Shown: piece by piece, positions 17,401-24,685 of the stretch
Layout of the letters: every line of letters begins with the position of its first letter
Numbering within the stretch: position 1 is the stretch's first letter
Assembly: GCA_016222805.1 (NCBI GenBank)
Contig: JACRQG010000027.1
Coordinates: 62,001 to 126,000 of the forward strand
DNA length: 64,000 nucleotides
Direction of reading: 5' to 3'
DNA from: Verrucomicrobiota bacterium
Lineage (GTDB): Bacteria; Verrucomicrobiota; Verrucomicrobiia; Opitutales; Opitutaceae
Program-made: the position numbers and the translations under genes
The notes under the pieces: model-generated
What the model was told of the DNA's origin: nothing
What the model saw: the letters and a program-made list of their open reading frames with translations, nothing else
The model's database searches: none

Positions 17401-17552
17401 GGCCGGTAGCAGGAGAAGCTCGTGCCCCCCTCGGTGATCGAGTCGCCGATCGCCATCAGACGCCAGCGCGGCGGCGCTTCGGCGGCGGCGAGAACGGTCC
17501 CGCCAGGCAGCAGGCAGCACCCGATCCAGAGCAGGAGACGCCAGCTTCTCAT
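14484..17552 (-). CDS. Three-domain protein: SGNH hydrolase - GH141-like beta-helix - PDZ
   Basis: A 1022-residue protein with a signal peptide (1-24). Residues ~30-220 form an SGNH/GDSL esterase: MAIGDSITEGG (Ser38), HAGHNHF (Asn111) and VADLVHPNASG (Asp198, His201), a complete set. Residues ~235-900 form a right-handed parallel beta-helix resembling GH141: PVATLLRAQDLARRARVAG, FARVTVHAGTHYLPDTLVF, WQAADGEQVVLSGG, then many helix turns (GNALFVSGYNRRLAVRRCEI, IRHCSIYDVPRAGINLGGG, DNLCLRGGIKLREGYRRVVENN). Residues ~925-1020 form a PDZ domain (AAARAGLQPGDLVIRAAGQAV). GH141 includes alpha-L-fucosidases and xylanases. The esterase probably deacylates the same glycan. Its ATG overlaps the stop of the GH16 gene (ATGA), so expression is coupled. 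Confidence 0.88.
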   Translation of the reverse strand: MRSWRLLLWIGCCLLPGGTVLAAAEAPPRWRLMAIGDSITEGGTSFSCYRPLLAEQLRAAGFDCEFVGSRGTAPLGHEGYGGKNVEFLAANVPARFAQHPADLVLLHAGHNHFAEERPVPGMIAATEKLIAGLRATNPRVVVLLAQVIPAGKLPKYSYLPELNAELARLAARLHAPGQPVVLVDQATDFDWRTDTVADLVHPNASGAAKMAARWFAALRPLVSAPVPAVTVVDVHVASSGDDTAPGTAARPVATLLRAQDLARRARVAGRFARVTVHAGTHYLPDTLVFTAEDADSAEWPTLWQAADGEQVVLSGGTRLALTWRPSPLGPGVFQAQVPPGLEIDELFLNGQRQWMARFPNRAQGEGLNVFDTWKLDHRAKPDPDRDPLAPGALARWADPTGAFLHAMHPALWGGVHWRVTGRNADGTLALEGGTQNNRGARLHGTYRFIENVREQLDAPGEWFHDRAQGVLHCFPPAGTDLTQATVETVRLRHLVEVRGTAARPVRGLQWRGFTFRHAARTFLDTREPMLRSDWTIYRGGAVVLTGTERCEIADCTFDQVGGNALFVSGYNRRLAVRRCEIHDAGASGICFAGDPATVRNALFRYEQRLDPAELDRTPGPRGQDFPADCLVEDCLITRTGRVEKQTAGVAIDMARAITIRHCSIYDVPRAGINLGGGTWGGHLIESCDVFDTVLETGDHGSFNSWGRDRFWRPDPAAVDALVAREPALPFLDAQQPTVIRHNRWRCDHGWDIDLDDGSSNYEIRDNLCLRGGIKLREGYRRVVENNLIPHSGLHPHVWYQNSGDIFRRNIVGSAAYLPARMGPPPWGAEMDHNLVHSPEQREPQPAARLAQQSGRDAHSLRADARFVDPARGDFRVREGSPTLALGFVNFAMDAFGVRPTALKAKARTPSFARPGTAEVTLAAPAARTWLGATVKTLATPEEASAAGVALAAGGAIVVSVPAGSAAARAGLQPGDLVIRAAGQAVRTAEDLSRTLRSGAPEGIHLRIVRNQAERELTLPTTP

Positions 17553-19387
17553 GGTGCCGCCGCGCCCGCGCGCGCGATTTCCTCCGGCCCCAGAGCCCGG
17601 TTGTAGATGCGGATGTCGCCGAGGGTGCCCGCGAAATTTCGGAAGCGCTGGCGCGGCGGCGGGGTGGCCGCGGTGAGCGTGACGTCGCCGACGGCCTCGT
17701 AGAGCCCGCTGTTGGCGCCGAGCCGACCAGGCGCGGTGGTGTCCCGGGGAAAAGACGCGAGGCCGTCGGCGCGTTGTCGCAGCACGCCGTCGACATATAT
17801 CATCGCCGTGCCGCGGTCGAACACGCAGGTCACGCGCGTCGCGACGTCTGCCCGGCAGGCGGCGGGCGCGACGATATCGCGGTGCTGGGCGTGGCTGCCG
17901 AGCCGGAAGAAGACATCACCCTTCGTCGTGAGTCCGATGGCCCAGCCGGCTTCGCCACTCTTGGGCAGGCGGGCCATGGGGACGGTGTCGGCCAGTTGAC
18001 GCGGGCGGATGACGAGCGATGCGGTCATGGCGTCCCCCTGGCCGCAGTTGCGGCCGAAGAAATAGAACTTCTCGTCGCCCGAAAAGACGATCGGCTCGCG
18101 CCCGGCGATCTGCCAGAGCGCTTCCCCGTCCCGATAGGCAAAGGAGCGGGAGGGGCGCGGCTCCTGTCCGGGCCGCGGCGGTTTCATGAACTGCACCTCG
18201 TCGATTTCGAGCCAGTCGCCGGCCCCGGCCTGGGAAGTGATCGCAACGGTGACACCGTGGGTGGTGACCGGAATCCGCGGGAGACGCACGGTGGTCCAGG
18301 TGGAGGAGTCAGGGATCTCCGCACTGAGTGGGCCGCCGCCGTAACCGGAAACGGTGATCCGCGCGACGGCGTGCTGACCTCCGCGCCGCACCCGGGCACG
18401 CAGTTCGTAGTCGCCGTTGCGGATGAACTGGAGGGTTTGGGCGGTGGTGGCGGAGTAGGTGCGCTCGCTTTCGTGCCGGAGCTTGAAATCGCCGTGGGCG
18501 GCCTCACCGCGCACGACGCGCGCCGCGGCGGTATCGCCCTCCTCGCGCCAGGCCACGGGGCGCTGGAGATCGACCTTGTCCTGGTTGTACTCAAAGCCGC
18601 CATTCGCGAGCAGATTGGCGCCGGGGTAATCGCGGGCGTAGAAGCGGAAGTAGTCGAAACGCGTCTCGCCCGGCAGCTTGGCGGTGTCGACCGGGCCGAC
18701 CCCGTTGAGCGCGGTCAGCCAGACGTTTTGCTGGGCGACGAGGTTGGGGAAGTCTGCGCGGGCGACGACCTTCCCGTGGTCATAGAAGATCACGCCGTCG
18801 GGCGTGTACTCGTAGGCGTCGATCCACCAACCGTCGGGCGGGAGCTGGAGGGGCACCTGCGCGCGATGCGGCCAGGCGAGTTCGAGGTAACCCTTCGTCG
18901 AGATGTCGACGTAGAGGTTGTTGCAGGCGATCTTCTGGGTGGAGTCGATCTCGTGGGAGTCGATTTCGAAGATGGAATTGTTCTCCGGGCCGCCCATCCC
19001 GCGCTGCCAGAAAGCGGTGTGCACGCCGCGGCCGCCCATGAACGGGCGGGAGCGACACTCGTAGTAGCCATAGCCGAAGCGGTGCCGGCTGATCAGACCG
19101 CCGCCGGTGTGGGCGGGCACGCCGTCGACGGTCTCGTGTTTCGCCACCACGATGAGGTGGCCATCGGCGACGCGGACGTTGCGGGCGAGATTGAGGCCGT
19201 TGATGCCCGTGCCGGTGCGGGGACCGGTGCGAAAGGTCCAGTCGCGTGCGTTGACCTGGTTGCTGTCGAATTCGTCGGCGAAAAGCAACTCGTAGTCAGG
19301 GGTGGGCGGGGTGGCGCGCGCGAGCAGGGTCGCCCCCACGGCCGCGGCGCGGGGGAGAGAACGGGCCAGGAAGGGGAGGAGGTTCAC
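17549..19387 (-). CDS. GH16 endo-glycanase with CBM-like and LamG-like modules
   Basis: A 612-residue protein from a GTG at 19387, chosen because the signal-like sequence MNLLPFLARSLPRAAAVGATLLA follows it; an ATG further upstream (19459) would add a charged, non-signal leader. Residues ~33-270 are a GH16 jelly roll. The catalytic motif is FEIDSHEID (nucleophile Glu141, Asp143, acid/base Glu146), the ExDxxE form found in beta-agarase/laminarinase-type enzymes. Residues ~280-430 look like a CBM4/9-type module (LLANGGFEYNQDKV ... GDWLEIDEVQF). The C-terminal ~180 residues look like a concanavalin/LamG module ending in GTLGDIRIYNRALGPEEIA. It is the first gene of the minus-strand run, with a LacI-like palindrome 84 bases upstream. 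Confidence 0.88.
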   Translation of the reverse strand: MNLLPFLARSLPRAAAVGATLLARATPPTPDYELLFADEFDSNQVNARDWTFRTGPRTGTGINGLNLARNVRVADGHLIVVAKHETVDGVPAHTGGGLISRHRFGYGYYECRSRPFMGGRGVHTAFWQRGMGGPENNSIFEIDSHEIDSTQKIACNNLYVDISTKGYLELAWPHRAQVPLQLPPDGWWIDAYEYTPDGVIFYDHGKVVARADFPNLVAQQNVWLTALNGVGPVDTAKLPGETRFDYFRFYARDYPGANLLANGGFEYNQDKVDLQRPVAWREEGDTAAARVVRGEAAHGDFKLRHESERTYSATTAQTLQFIRNGDYELRARVRRGGQHAVARITVSGYGGGPLSAEIPDSSTWTTVRLPRIPVTTHGVTVAITSQAGAGDWLEIDEVQFMKPPRPGQEPRPSRSFAYRDGEALWQIAGREPIVFSGDEKFYFFGRNCGQGDAMTASLVIRPRQLADTVPMARLPKSGEAGWAIGLTTKGDVFFRLGSHAQHRDIVAPAACRADVATRVTCVFDRGTAMIYVDGVLRQRADGLASFPRDTTAPGRLGANSGLYEAVGDVTLTAATPPPRQRFRNFAGTLGDIRIYNRALGPEEIARAGAAAP

Positions 19388-19470
19388 GCTGCGTGCAGGG
19401 TCTGCCCGCCGGGAGCAGCAAGGCGGTTTCCAGTCAGCAGAGCCGCCACCGGTGCGCAAGGAGCTTGCCG

Positions 19471-19484
19471 GTGAACTCGTTCAC
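19471..19484. promoter_or_regulatory. LacI-family-like operator, site A
   Basis: GTGAACTCGTTCAC is a palindrome 84 bases upstream of the GH16 start. Its centre and half-sites match the TGAA-nCGn-TTCA layout of LacI/GalR-family operators. Three near-identical sites occur at 24448, 36081 and 56877, each upstream of a minus-strand enzyme or receptor gene. No LacI-type regulator gene is in the window. Confidence 0.65.
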
Positions 19485-19555
19485 TGCGGCCGACCCCTGG
19501 CGCAGTCCGGGCTCACGCCACGCCGCGAAGAGCGCAAAGCGGCCGACAACCGGCT

Positions 19556-19588
19556 GAGAAAATCGGAAGAGGGCGAGAAAATCGGAAG
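19556..19588. repeat. Direct repeat of gagaaaatcggaag
   Basis: Two exact 14-base copies start 19 bases apart, at 19556 and 19575. They lie upstream of operator site A relative to the GH16 gene. The spacing of about two helical turns would suit a protein binding one face of the DNA; this is only a suggestion. Confidence 0.5.
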
Positions 19589-20462
19589 CTGGGATTTGAG
19601 GGGCGTCGCCTGCTCGAGATTTCCCCTGGAATAGGGGTGGCGCGTTGGCGTCGGGGGGTGTTCCTGGCGGATACGAATTTCAGAAACCTCCGCGTCGTTG
19701 CAGGCGCGGCGATCCCACCGCGCGAGGAGGGAGGCGCGGGACCGATCCGTGAATTGCAGGCTCCGGGTCGGAAGGGCGATGGGTGCGGCGGACCCTGATG
19801 TCGCAGGCATTGGCGTCGAGTTTCGGCGAGCAACCGGCGCAGTCGGCGCGCGGGGATGGGCTTCCCGGTTTGCAGCGGCGTTTGTGACCGCCGATTCGGC
19901 CAACCCGGCGAAACGGCGGGCCATTGGCTGTCCGCGACTGCGGAGCGTGGCCTGACCCGACCGGGGTCTGGCCTCCCGGTGGCACATCATGGACGAGGTG
20001 GAAACCGCCATGCGGTCATTGGTTGGCGAGACTCCCTTCGTCCGTCGCCAACTGGAAGGGAAGTGTCGGAAAACAAACACTCTTCGCCGTGGTGAAGAGT
20101 AGTGTTTATCTGCATTCACGTAAGAGTCTTATGGTGGCTGATGAAGGGGTCTTGGCCTCGACAAAGCGAAGGTCTGGGCCGAATCCGCACGCGTTCCTTT
20201 TTCGGAGCGGGGCGCCTCCCGGCTGGGGAGTATGGAGGGAACCCCTGCCGCGCGAAAGGAAGCGCCGGTGAAGCGGCCGGGTATGTATCCTTCTTTTCCC
20301 CAGATATCTACAATGTCTTTGGCGAAACTGGACGCGGGAAAGCACGCCTGGATGCCCAGGCCGCGCGTTCTTTGGGCGAGCGACGGAGTCCATCCCTGGC
20401 GACGCTGGGGGAATCTCAGAGCCGTCGGTGCTCCTTACACTTTGCGATGGGTCAGGGTGTTA

Positions 20463-20474
20463 CGTAAATTTACG
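20463..20474. promoter_or_regulatory. Perfect palindrome CGTAAATTTACG, possible enhancer-binding site
   Basis: A 12-base perfect palindrome in an AT-rich patch, about 77 bases upstream of the -24 box of the candidate sigma-54 promoter. Activators of sigma-54 promoters commonly bind 80-150 bases upstream. The near-palindrome at 20119-20133 shares the CGTAA half. Confidence 0.4.
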
Positions 20475-20550
20475 AGTCGAATAAGCATTACTACTGCAAT
20501 ACTCTCGTAAGGACCTGGCAGTGAGCAGATAGCCTTCGATGGAAGCGACG

Positions 20551-20566
20551 TGGCACGACGATGGCT
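20551..20566 (+). promoter_or_regulatory. Candidate sigma-54 (RpoN) promoter
   Basis: TGGCACGACGATGGCT matches the -24/-12 consensus TGGCACG-n4-TTGCW at all conserved positions but one (TGGCT for TTGCW), with exact GG-to-GC spacing. It points to the VPDQGS-sorted gene starting at 20803 and would give a leader of about 225 nt. RpoN control of PEP-CTERM-type genes is known from Zoogloea-like floc formers; extension to this VPDSG-type protein is inference. Confidence 0.5.
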
Positions 20567-20802
20567 AATTGCGGAGACTCCAAACTCCCACACTCAACCC
20601 AAAGGAATCCCACCTTCGTTCGCAGGCACAATCAGCCCAACCGTTGCGGCGTCAGCGTAGTCCCGGACGGTCCCTCGACCGCGCGTCGTTGAAGCTGAAC
20701 CGCACCGCACCGGCCGCCGACCGCTGAAAGCCCATCCCGCCCCAACCCTCGCTTCCCTTTCGCAAGAACTCACCACCCACCATCAGAACAAGAAGATCAT
20801 CC

Positions 20803-21522
20803 ATGAAATCGCATCGTCGTCTCCTCCTTCCGTGCGCATTGGCCTTGAGCGCCCTCGCGCCTCACGCCTGGGCCGCGCCCGTCATCACCGACTGGACCAG
20901 TTACACCTGGGGGACCAATGGGTCTGCGAGCGGTAACCTGGGCGGGATTGGCGTGACCTATTCCGGTGACGTCCGGGATCTGCAGAACAACCACGGCACG
21001 GTTTTCGACAATTCCGCTGGGGGATACTTCGGGCAAACGGTGTACACCCCCAGCCTGGACGTCTCGGATGCGCTGGGGACCTGGGGTAGTACGGGGGTCA
21101 CCAATACCATCACCTTCACGAGCGCGGTGCTGAACCCCATCCTCTGGATCAACAGTCTGGGCCGCGGCGGGGCGTGGGATCTTTCGACCTATGTCCAGAC
21201 CTGGACCTTCAGTTCGCCGTTCTCGTTGCTCAGTTCGTTGAACGTCCTCTCCGAACTTCCCAACCCCTACAAGATGACTCAATCCGGCAATTCCCTCATC
21301 GGCCAGGAGGGCCACGGCTCCATTCAGTTCATTGGATCGTACACGAGCATTTCGTGGACCTCCAACAAGCTCGAGCAATCCGCATACTTTCAGGTCGGCT
21401 ACGACAACTCCATCGTTCCTTCGACGGTGCCTGATCAGGGTTCGATGCTCCTGTTGCCCCTGGCGTTCGGTGGCCTGATGCTGTGCCGGCAGCTCGGGCG
21501 GCGCAGTCGGGTTCGCCCCTGA
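20803..21522 (+). CDS. Secreted protein with VPDSG-CTERM-type sorting signal
   Basis: A 239-residue protein with a signal peptide (1-25, ending AWA-AP). The middle (26-205) is a beta-rich, Ser/Thr/Gly/Asn-rich domain of unknown family. The C-terminus has VPDQGS (209-214), a hydrophobic segment (LLLPLAFGGLMLC) and an Arg-rich tail (RRSRVRP). This is the tripartite layout of the VPDSG-CTERM exosortase substrate class; the central Ser is replaced by Gln. Such proteins are cut by an exosortase/archaeosortase-like transpeptidase and anchored or released at the cell surface. No exosortase is in the window. It is monocistronic, with a strong terminator right after it and a sigma-54-like promoter before it. 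Confidence 0.88.
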   Translation: MKSHRRLLLPCALALSALAPHAWAAPVITDWTSYTWGTNGSASGNLGGIGVTYSGDVRDLQNNHGTVFDNSAGGYFGQTVYTPSLDVSDALGTWGSTGVTNTITFTSAVLNPILWINSLGRGGAWDLSTYVQTWTFSSPFSLLSSLNVLSELPNPYKMTQSGNSLIGQEGHGSIQFIGSYTSISWTSNKLEQSAYFQVGYDNSIVPSTVPDQGSMLLLPLAFGGLMLCRQLGRRSRVRP

Positions 21523-21548
21523 GCGCCCTCTACCCGTTTGATGCCAAC

Positions 21549-21577
21549 AGCCCCGCCTGAACCGCGGGGCTTTTTTC
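21549..21577 (+). terminator. Rho-independent terminator
   Basis: A perfect 8-bp stem AGCCCCGC/GCGGGGCT (21549-21556 and 21564-21571) with a 7-base loop is followed by a run of six or more T. It starts 26 bases after the stop of the VPDQGS-sorted gene. It is the only textbook intrinsic terminator I found in the window. Confidence 0.93.
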
Positions 21578-22033
21578 TTGGGCCAAACGAGGGAGGCGAA
21601 GTTGCGCTGCCGCCGGAGCGCAGCGCATCGGGTCAGCCCGCTGCTGGCTGGGGCCGCGTCAAAACGGCGCCGCGTGCGGGGCGGGGCCGACGCTACTGGG
21701 CGTGGCGTTGTGTTCCGGCACGACGCCGATGGAGCCCAAGCCCCGCCATTGAACCACGGAGAAACACGATTGGGCATGGATACCCAGCTTCTGGAAAAAG
21801 TGACCGGTTCACCCGTGGGCTGAGGGGAGTTTTTCCGCCGAGCCGGGTTAAGCGGTGTGCATTCGTGGGTATCCGGTTGGGGTCTTTTGGCCGTCGCAGA
21901 ATCCAGGTGCAGACGGTGTGCGAGGAGGGGGCCACGGTTTTCTTGCGTGGTCCGTGGCTCCTGAACCCGCTCGCCCAACTCAACCGAGATTCACGCCAAG
22001 CCGCGAACGCCGCCAAGGTCGCCGGCCCACCTC
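21578..22033. other. Intergenic region between terminator and GH9-like gene
   Basis: About 450 bases between convergent genes. A plus-strand frame is open through much of it but has no recognisable domain and unnatural composition. I see no repeat, RNA or promoter I can support. Confidence 0.4.
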
Positions 22034-24361
22034 TCACGGCGACGTCGCCGCGGGAGGAAGGGAAGCTCGGTGCGCGAGGTAGCCGAAGCCGTAGGTGACC
22101 TGCGCCGCCGCGGCGCGGGGCAACTTCACACGGGCGGAGAAGGTGCGGGCATCAGGGGAGTCCTCCGTGACGGTGACCACCTCCGTCTCGCCGGAGGGGC
22201 GGTGCAGGGTGACCGCGGCGGATTCCACCTGGGTGGCGTCGAAGTTCAGCGGGGCGGTGAGCCGGATGATGATCTCGTCCCCGTCGCGGCGCAGCGTGAG
22301 TGAAGTCTCGGCGTAGGCGAGGTAGGCGAGTGAAAGGTTGAAGGCGGTGTTGAAGGTGACCCAGCCCTCGCTCCACCCGACGTTGCCGACCTCGGGATGA
22401 TAGGGGAAGTGCTGGTTCTTTGGGCCGCCATCGATCACGAAGCGGGCCTTTTCGAGCTGGCCGATGCCGCCCTTGTAAAAGCTGTACCAGCCATGCTCGA
22501 CCCCTTCGATTTCGCGCGGGGCGTCGTAGGAGAAATGCCGGCCGGTCGGGTTGCGGCCGAACATCGCGTCGAAGTGCGAATGGACGAGCTCGGTCAGCCG
22601 TTGGCGCGTGGCGGCCGCGGTAACGAAGGGCCGCACGGCGAGCAGCGCGGCCGGAAGGCCGACGACGTTGCCGGGTTCGTTCCACATCGTTGGTTTGTCG
22701 CCCATGGGCGTCCAGCCGGCGCCGTCATCGAGTTTGCGAAAATCCCAGAGGTTGGCCGAGCGGCGGACCGCGACCTCCGCCCACGCGGCGAGTTTCGCGG
22801 CCAGCCCGGCGGGGGCACGATCGGGGTAGGCGCGGAGGAAGTGGGCGAGGCCCGTCACGGTGATCCACTCGCTCATGCGCTGGCCCTTGGTCGTGAGCGG
22901 ATCGTTCCAGTCGAGCTGGGCAATCATCCATTCGGCCTGGCGATGGGCGGCGGCAAAGTACTTCTCCGCGTCGGGGCGGCCCTCGCGCCGGGCGACTTCG
23001 TACAACAGGAGGTTTGGTTCGACCGAGAAGCCGGGTGGATAGGCGCCCTTGGTGGTGCCTACCTTGGTCTTCAGCGCCAGGAGATCGTGCTCGGGGCTCT
23101 CGTCGTACGGGTAGTCGCGGTCCTTGGTGGCGTCGGACCAGATCGCGAACGTGTGATCGCGCACGACGGTGTAGTTCTGCGCGGGCAGGTAGGCTTTCAG
23201 CCAGGGCCAGGCGTAGAGGAAGTAGGCGAGTTGGGCCTTGAGGTGTTCGTGGCGGACCTGCTGGGTCACGAGGACGTCGGCGCCCCAGTGGATGAGCTTC
23301 ACCAGGTCGGGGATGTCGGCACGGTAAAGCTCGAGGCGCCCCCATAACTTCGGGTCCGACGGTGCCTCGTAGGTGATCTGGCGCGGCATCCGCGTGTAGG
23401 CGGAGGGATTGGAGAGGAACTGCGGGACCAGCGTGTGGAGCTCCCAACCGAAGTGGTGATCGTCGCGCCAGCCGAAGGAGCCGCGGCAGACCGGCCGGTG
23501 GTTGCCGACGTAGTGGCGGCTGTCGATCATGAAGTTGACCGCGTTCTGGTAGGTCACGCGCTCGAGCCACCAGTGGCCGATGCGGAACGGCACCGAAGTG
23601 TGCGGACCCGCCACGACGACGAACTCGCGCCGGTCATCCGCCGGGTCAAAGGCGGAGAAGTCACCGATGTGCCCCGTGACTTGACCGGAAAAGAGCGTCG
23701 CGCCGCCCCCGGCCGGTCGCACCGCGAAGGGCGTCCTGTCCGGCAGCGTGGGTGCGGTGAAGCGCTTTGGCGCGCCGAGGTTGAAGCCGCTTTGGTTCAG
23801 GTAGATGAGAGGGATCTTCTCAACAAATGCGGCGGTGCCGTGCGCCTCCGTCGGTGTCGCGAGCGGCGGTAGGGAGCGCAGGGCGGCGGGCCAAACGACG
23901 ACTTCCTTGATCCGCGCGTAGCCATCGGGCGTGGCGGTGATCCAGAGACGGAGGCGATCCGTGCGCACGGCGACAGTGTCGTCGAAGGCGAGGGCCAGAG
24001 CCGTGGCCTGGTTGTCGGCGACCGTGGCGGAGGGAATGTCGATCCACTGTCCGTCGCGCCAGAACTGGACCGTGAAGCCGCGGACGGCCGTGGCGGGGTT
24101 CAGCCCGGTGTGCACGTGCAGGCCGAGGAGCGCGGTGGTCTCGGCCAACTGGATTTCGAGCCACGCGGGCGCGCGGGACTGGGCGCTGGTCCAGCGCGAC
24201 GTGTCGCTGATCACGCCGTCGATCGCCTTGGCCGCCGTGAAATCGCCGTAGGTGGAGCTGGGGTTGGCGGAGCGGAGCGGGACCGGCTGCGGCCCGGGAT
24301 CGGCGGCGAGGAGTACGGAAGCGCCAAGGACTGCCAGGGCCGCGGTTCGGAGGGTATTCAC
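22034..24361 (-). CDS. GH9-like glycosidase with N-terminal F5/8C (CBM32-like) module
   Basis: A 775-residue protein from a GTG at 24361, where a signal peptide (MNTLRTAALAVLGASVLLA) begins; an upstream ATG (24436) would give a non-signal leader. Residues ~25-165 form a discoidin/F5-8C module (STYGDFTAAKAIDGVISDTSRWTS). Residues ~185-265 form the Ig-like cap of GH9 enzymes (IPLIYLNQSGF ... FVVVAG). The rest is an (alpha/alpha)6 barrel with GWRDD where GH9 has its DAGD base/nucleophile, GRNPTGRHFSYDAP, and SEGWVTFNTAFNLSLAYL carrying the candidate acid Glu. The family is beta-glucanase-like, but divergence prevents a substrate call. LacI-like site B lies 87 bases upstream, so it probably has its own promoter. 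Confidence 0.8.
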   Translation of the reverse strand: MNTLRTAALAVLGASVLLAADPGPQPVPLRSANPSSTYGDFTAAKAIDGVISDTSRWTSAQSRAPAWLEIQLAETTALLGLHVHTGLNPATAVRGFTVQFWRDGQWIDIPSATVADNQATALALAFDDTVAVRTDRLRLWITATPDGYARIKEVVVWPAALRSLPPLATPTEAHGTAAFVEKIPLIYLNQSGFNLGAPKRFTAPTLPDRTPFAVRPAGGGATLFSGQVTGHIGDFSAFDPADDRREFVVVAGPHTSVPFRIGHWWLERVTYQNAVNFMIDSRHYVGNHRPVCRGSFGWRDDHHFGWELHTLVPQFLSNPSAYTRMPRQITYEAPSDPKLWGRLELYRADIPDLVKLIHWGADVLVTQQVRHEHLKAQLAYFLYAWPWLKAYLPAQNYTVVRDHTFAIWSDATKDRDYPYDESPEHDLLALKTKVGTTKGAYPPGFSVEPNLLLYEVARREGRPDAEKYFAAAHRQAEWMIAQLDWNDPLTTKGQRMSEWITVTGLAHFLRAYPDRAPAGLAAKLAAWAEVAVRRSANLWDFRKLDDGAGWTPMGDKPTMWNEPGNVVGLPAALLAVRPFVTAAATRQRLTELVHSHFDAMFGRNPTGRHFSYDAPREIEGVEHGWYSFYKGGIGQLEKARFVIDGGPKNQHFPYHPEVGNVGWSEGWVTFNTAFNLSLAYLAYAETSLTLRRDGDEIIIRLTAPLNFDATQVESAAVTLHRPSGETEVVTVTEDSPDARTFSARVKLPRAAAAQVTYGFGYLAHRASLPPAATSP

Positions 24362-24685
24362 GGGTGAAATCGTCTCATTCGGTCGAAAAGGGAGGGGGCG
24401 CCAGGTCCAGTCAGTGCGGTCATGATCGCAGGGCAACGAGATTGATGGTGAATTCGTTCACCGGCTTCTCGCCTGGACCGCGCGCGAGCCGGGAACTCAT
24501 GCGAAGGCACAAGGCCGTGCAGCGGGCGGGCTCTCACTGCAGAGACGGGCCGTCGGTCTCCCGCGGGACCACGACGTGGATCAGAAAGCAGGAAGGGTCG
24601 CCAGTCGTAGCACGGTGGCGGGGGAAGTGCCGAGGTTACTTCGCTGACGGCACACTCCGGCGACACGGTGTAGAGCGAAGCGTGG
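24362..24685. other. Regulatory intergenic region upstream of GH9-like gene
   Basis: 324 bases with no gene. It contains operator site B (24448-24461). The remainder shows nothing I can name; no T-run terminator follows the GH106 gene that ends at 24686. Confidence 0.5.
24448..24461. promoter_or_regulatory. LacI-family-like operator, site B
   Basis: GTGAATTCGTTCAC, extended to a longer palindrome by the flanking GG...CC (ggtgaattcgttcacc). It lies 87 bases upstream of the GH9-like start, almost the same distance as site A from its gene. Confidence 0.65.

Larger units (their letters stand above)
19388..20802. other. 1.4-kb largely non-coding region
   Basis: No gene I can support on either strand; open frames here are Arg/Pro/Gly-rich chance frames. 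It holds operator site A, a 14-base direct repeat (gagaaaatcggaag at 19556-19569 and 19575-19588), an imperfect hairpin AAACACTCTTC...GAAGAGTagTGTTT (20075-20107), the near-palindrome CGTAAGAgTCTTATG (20119-20133), the perfect palindrome CGTAAATTTACG (20463-20474) and a sigma-54-like promoter (20551-20566). The part from ~20070 to ~20530 is clearly AT-richer than the rest of the window, which marks it as regulatory or recently acquired. Confidence 0.5.

Noticed and set aside
19640-20510. Small genes in the 1.4-kb gap (several frames of 80-120 codons on both strands)
   Set aside because: They overlap each other on both strands, lack ribosome-binding sites and domains, and cover palindromes and the sigma-54-like promoter region.
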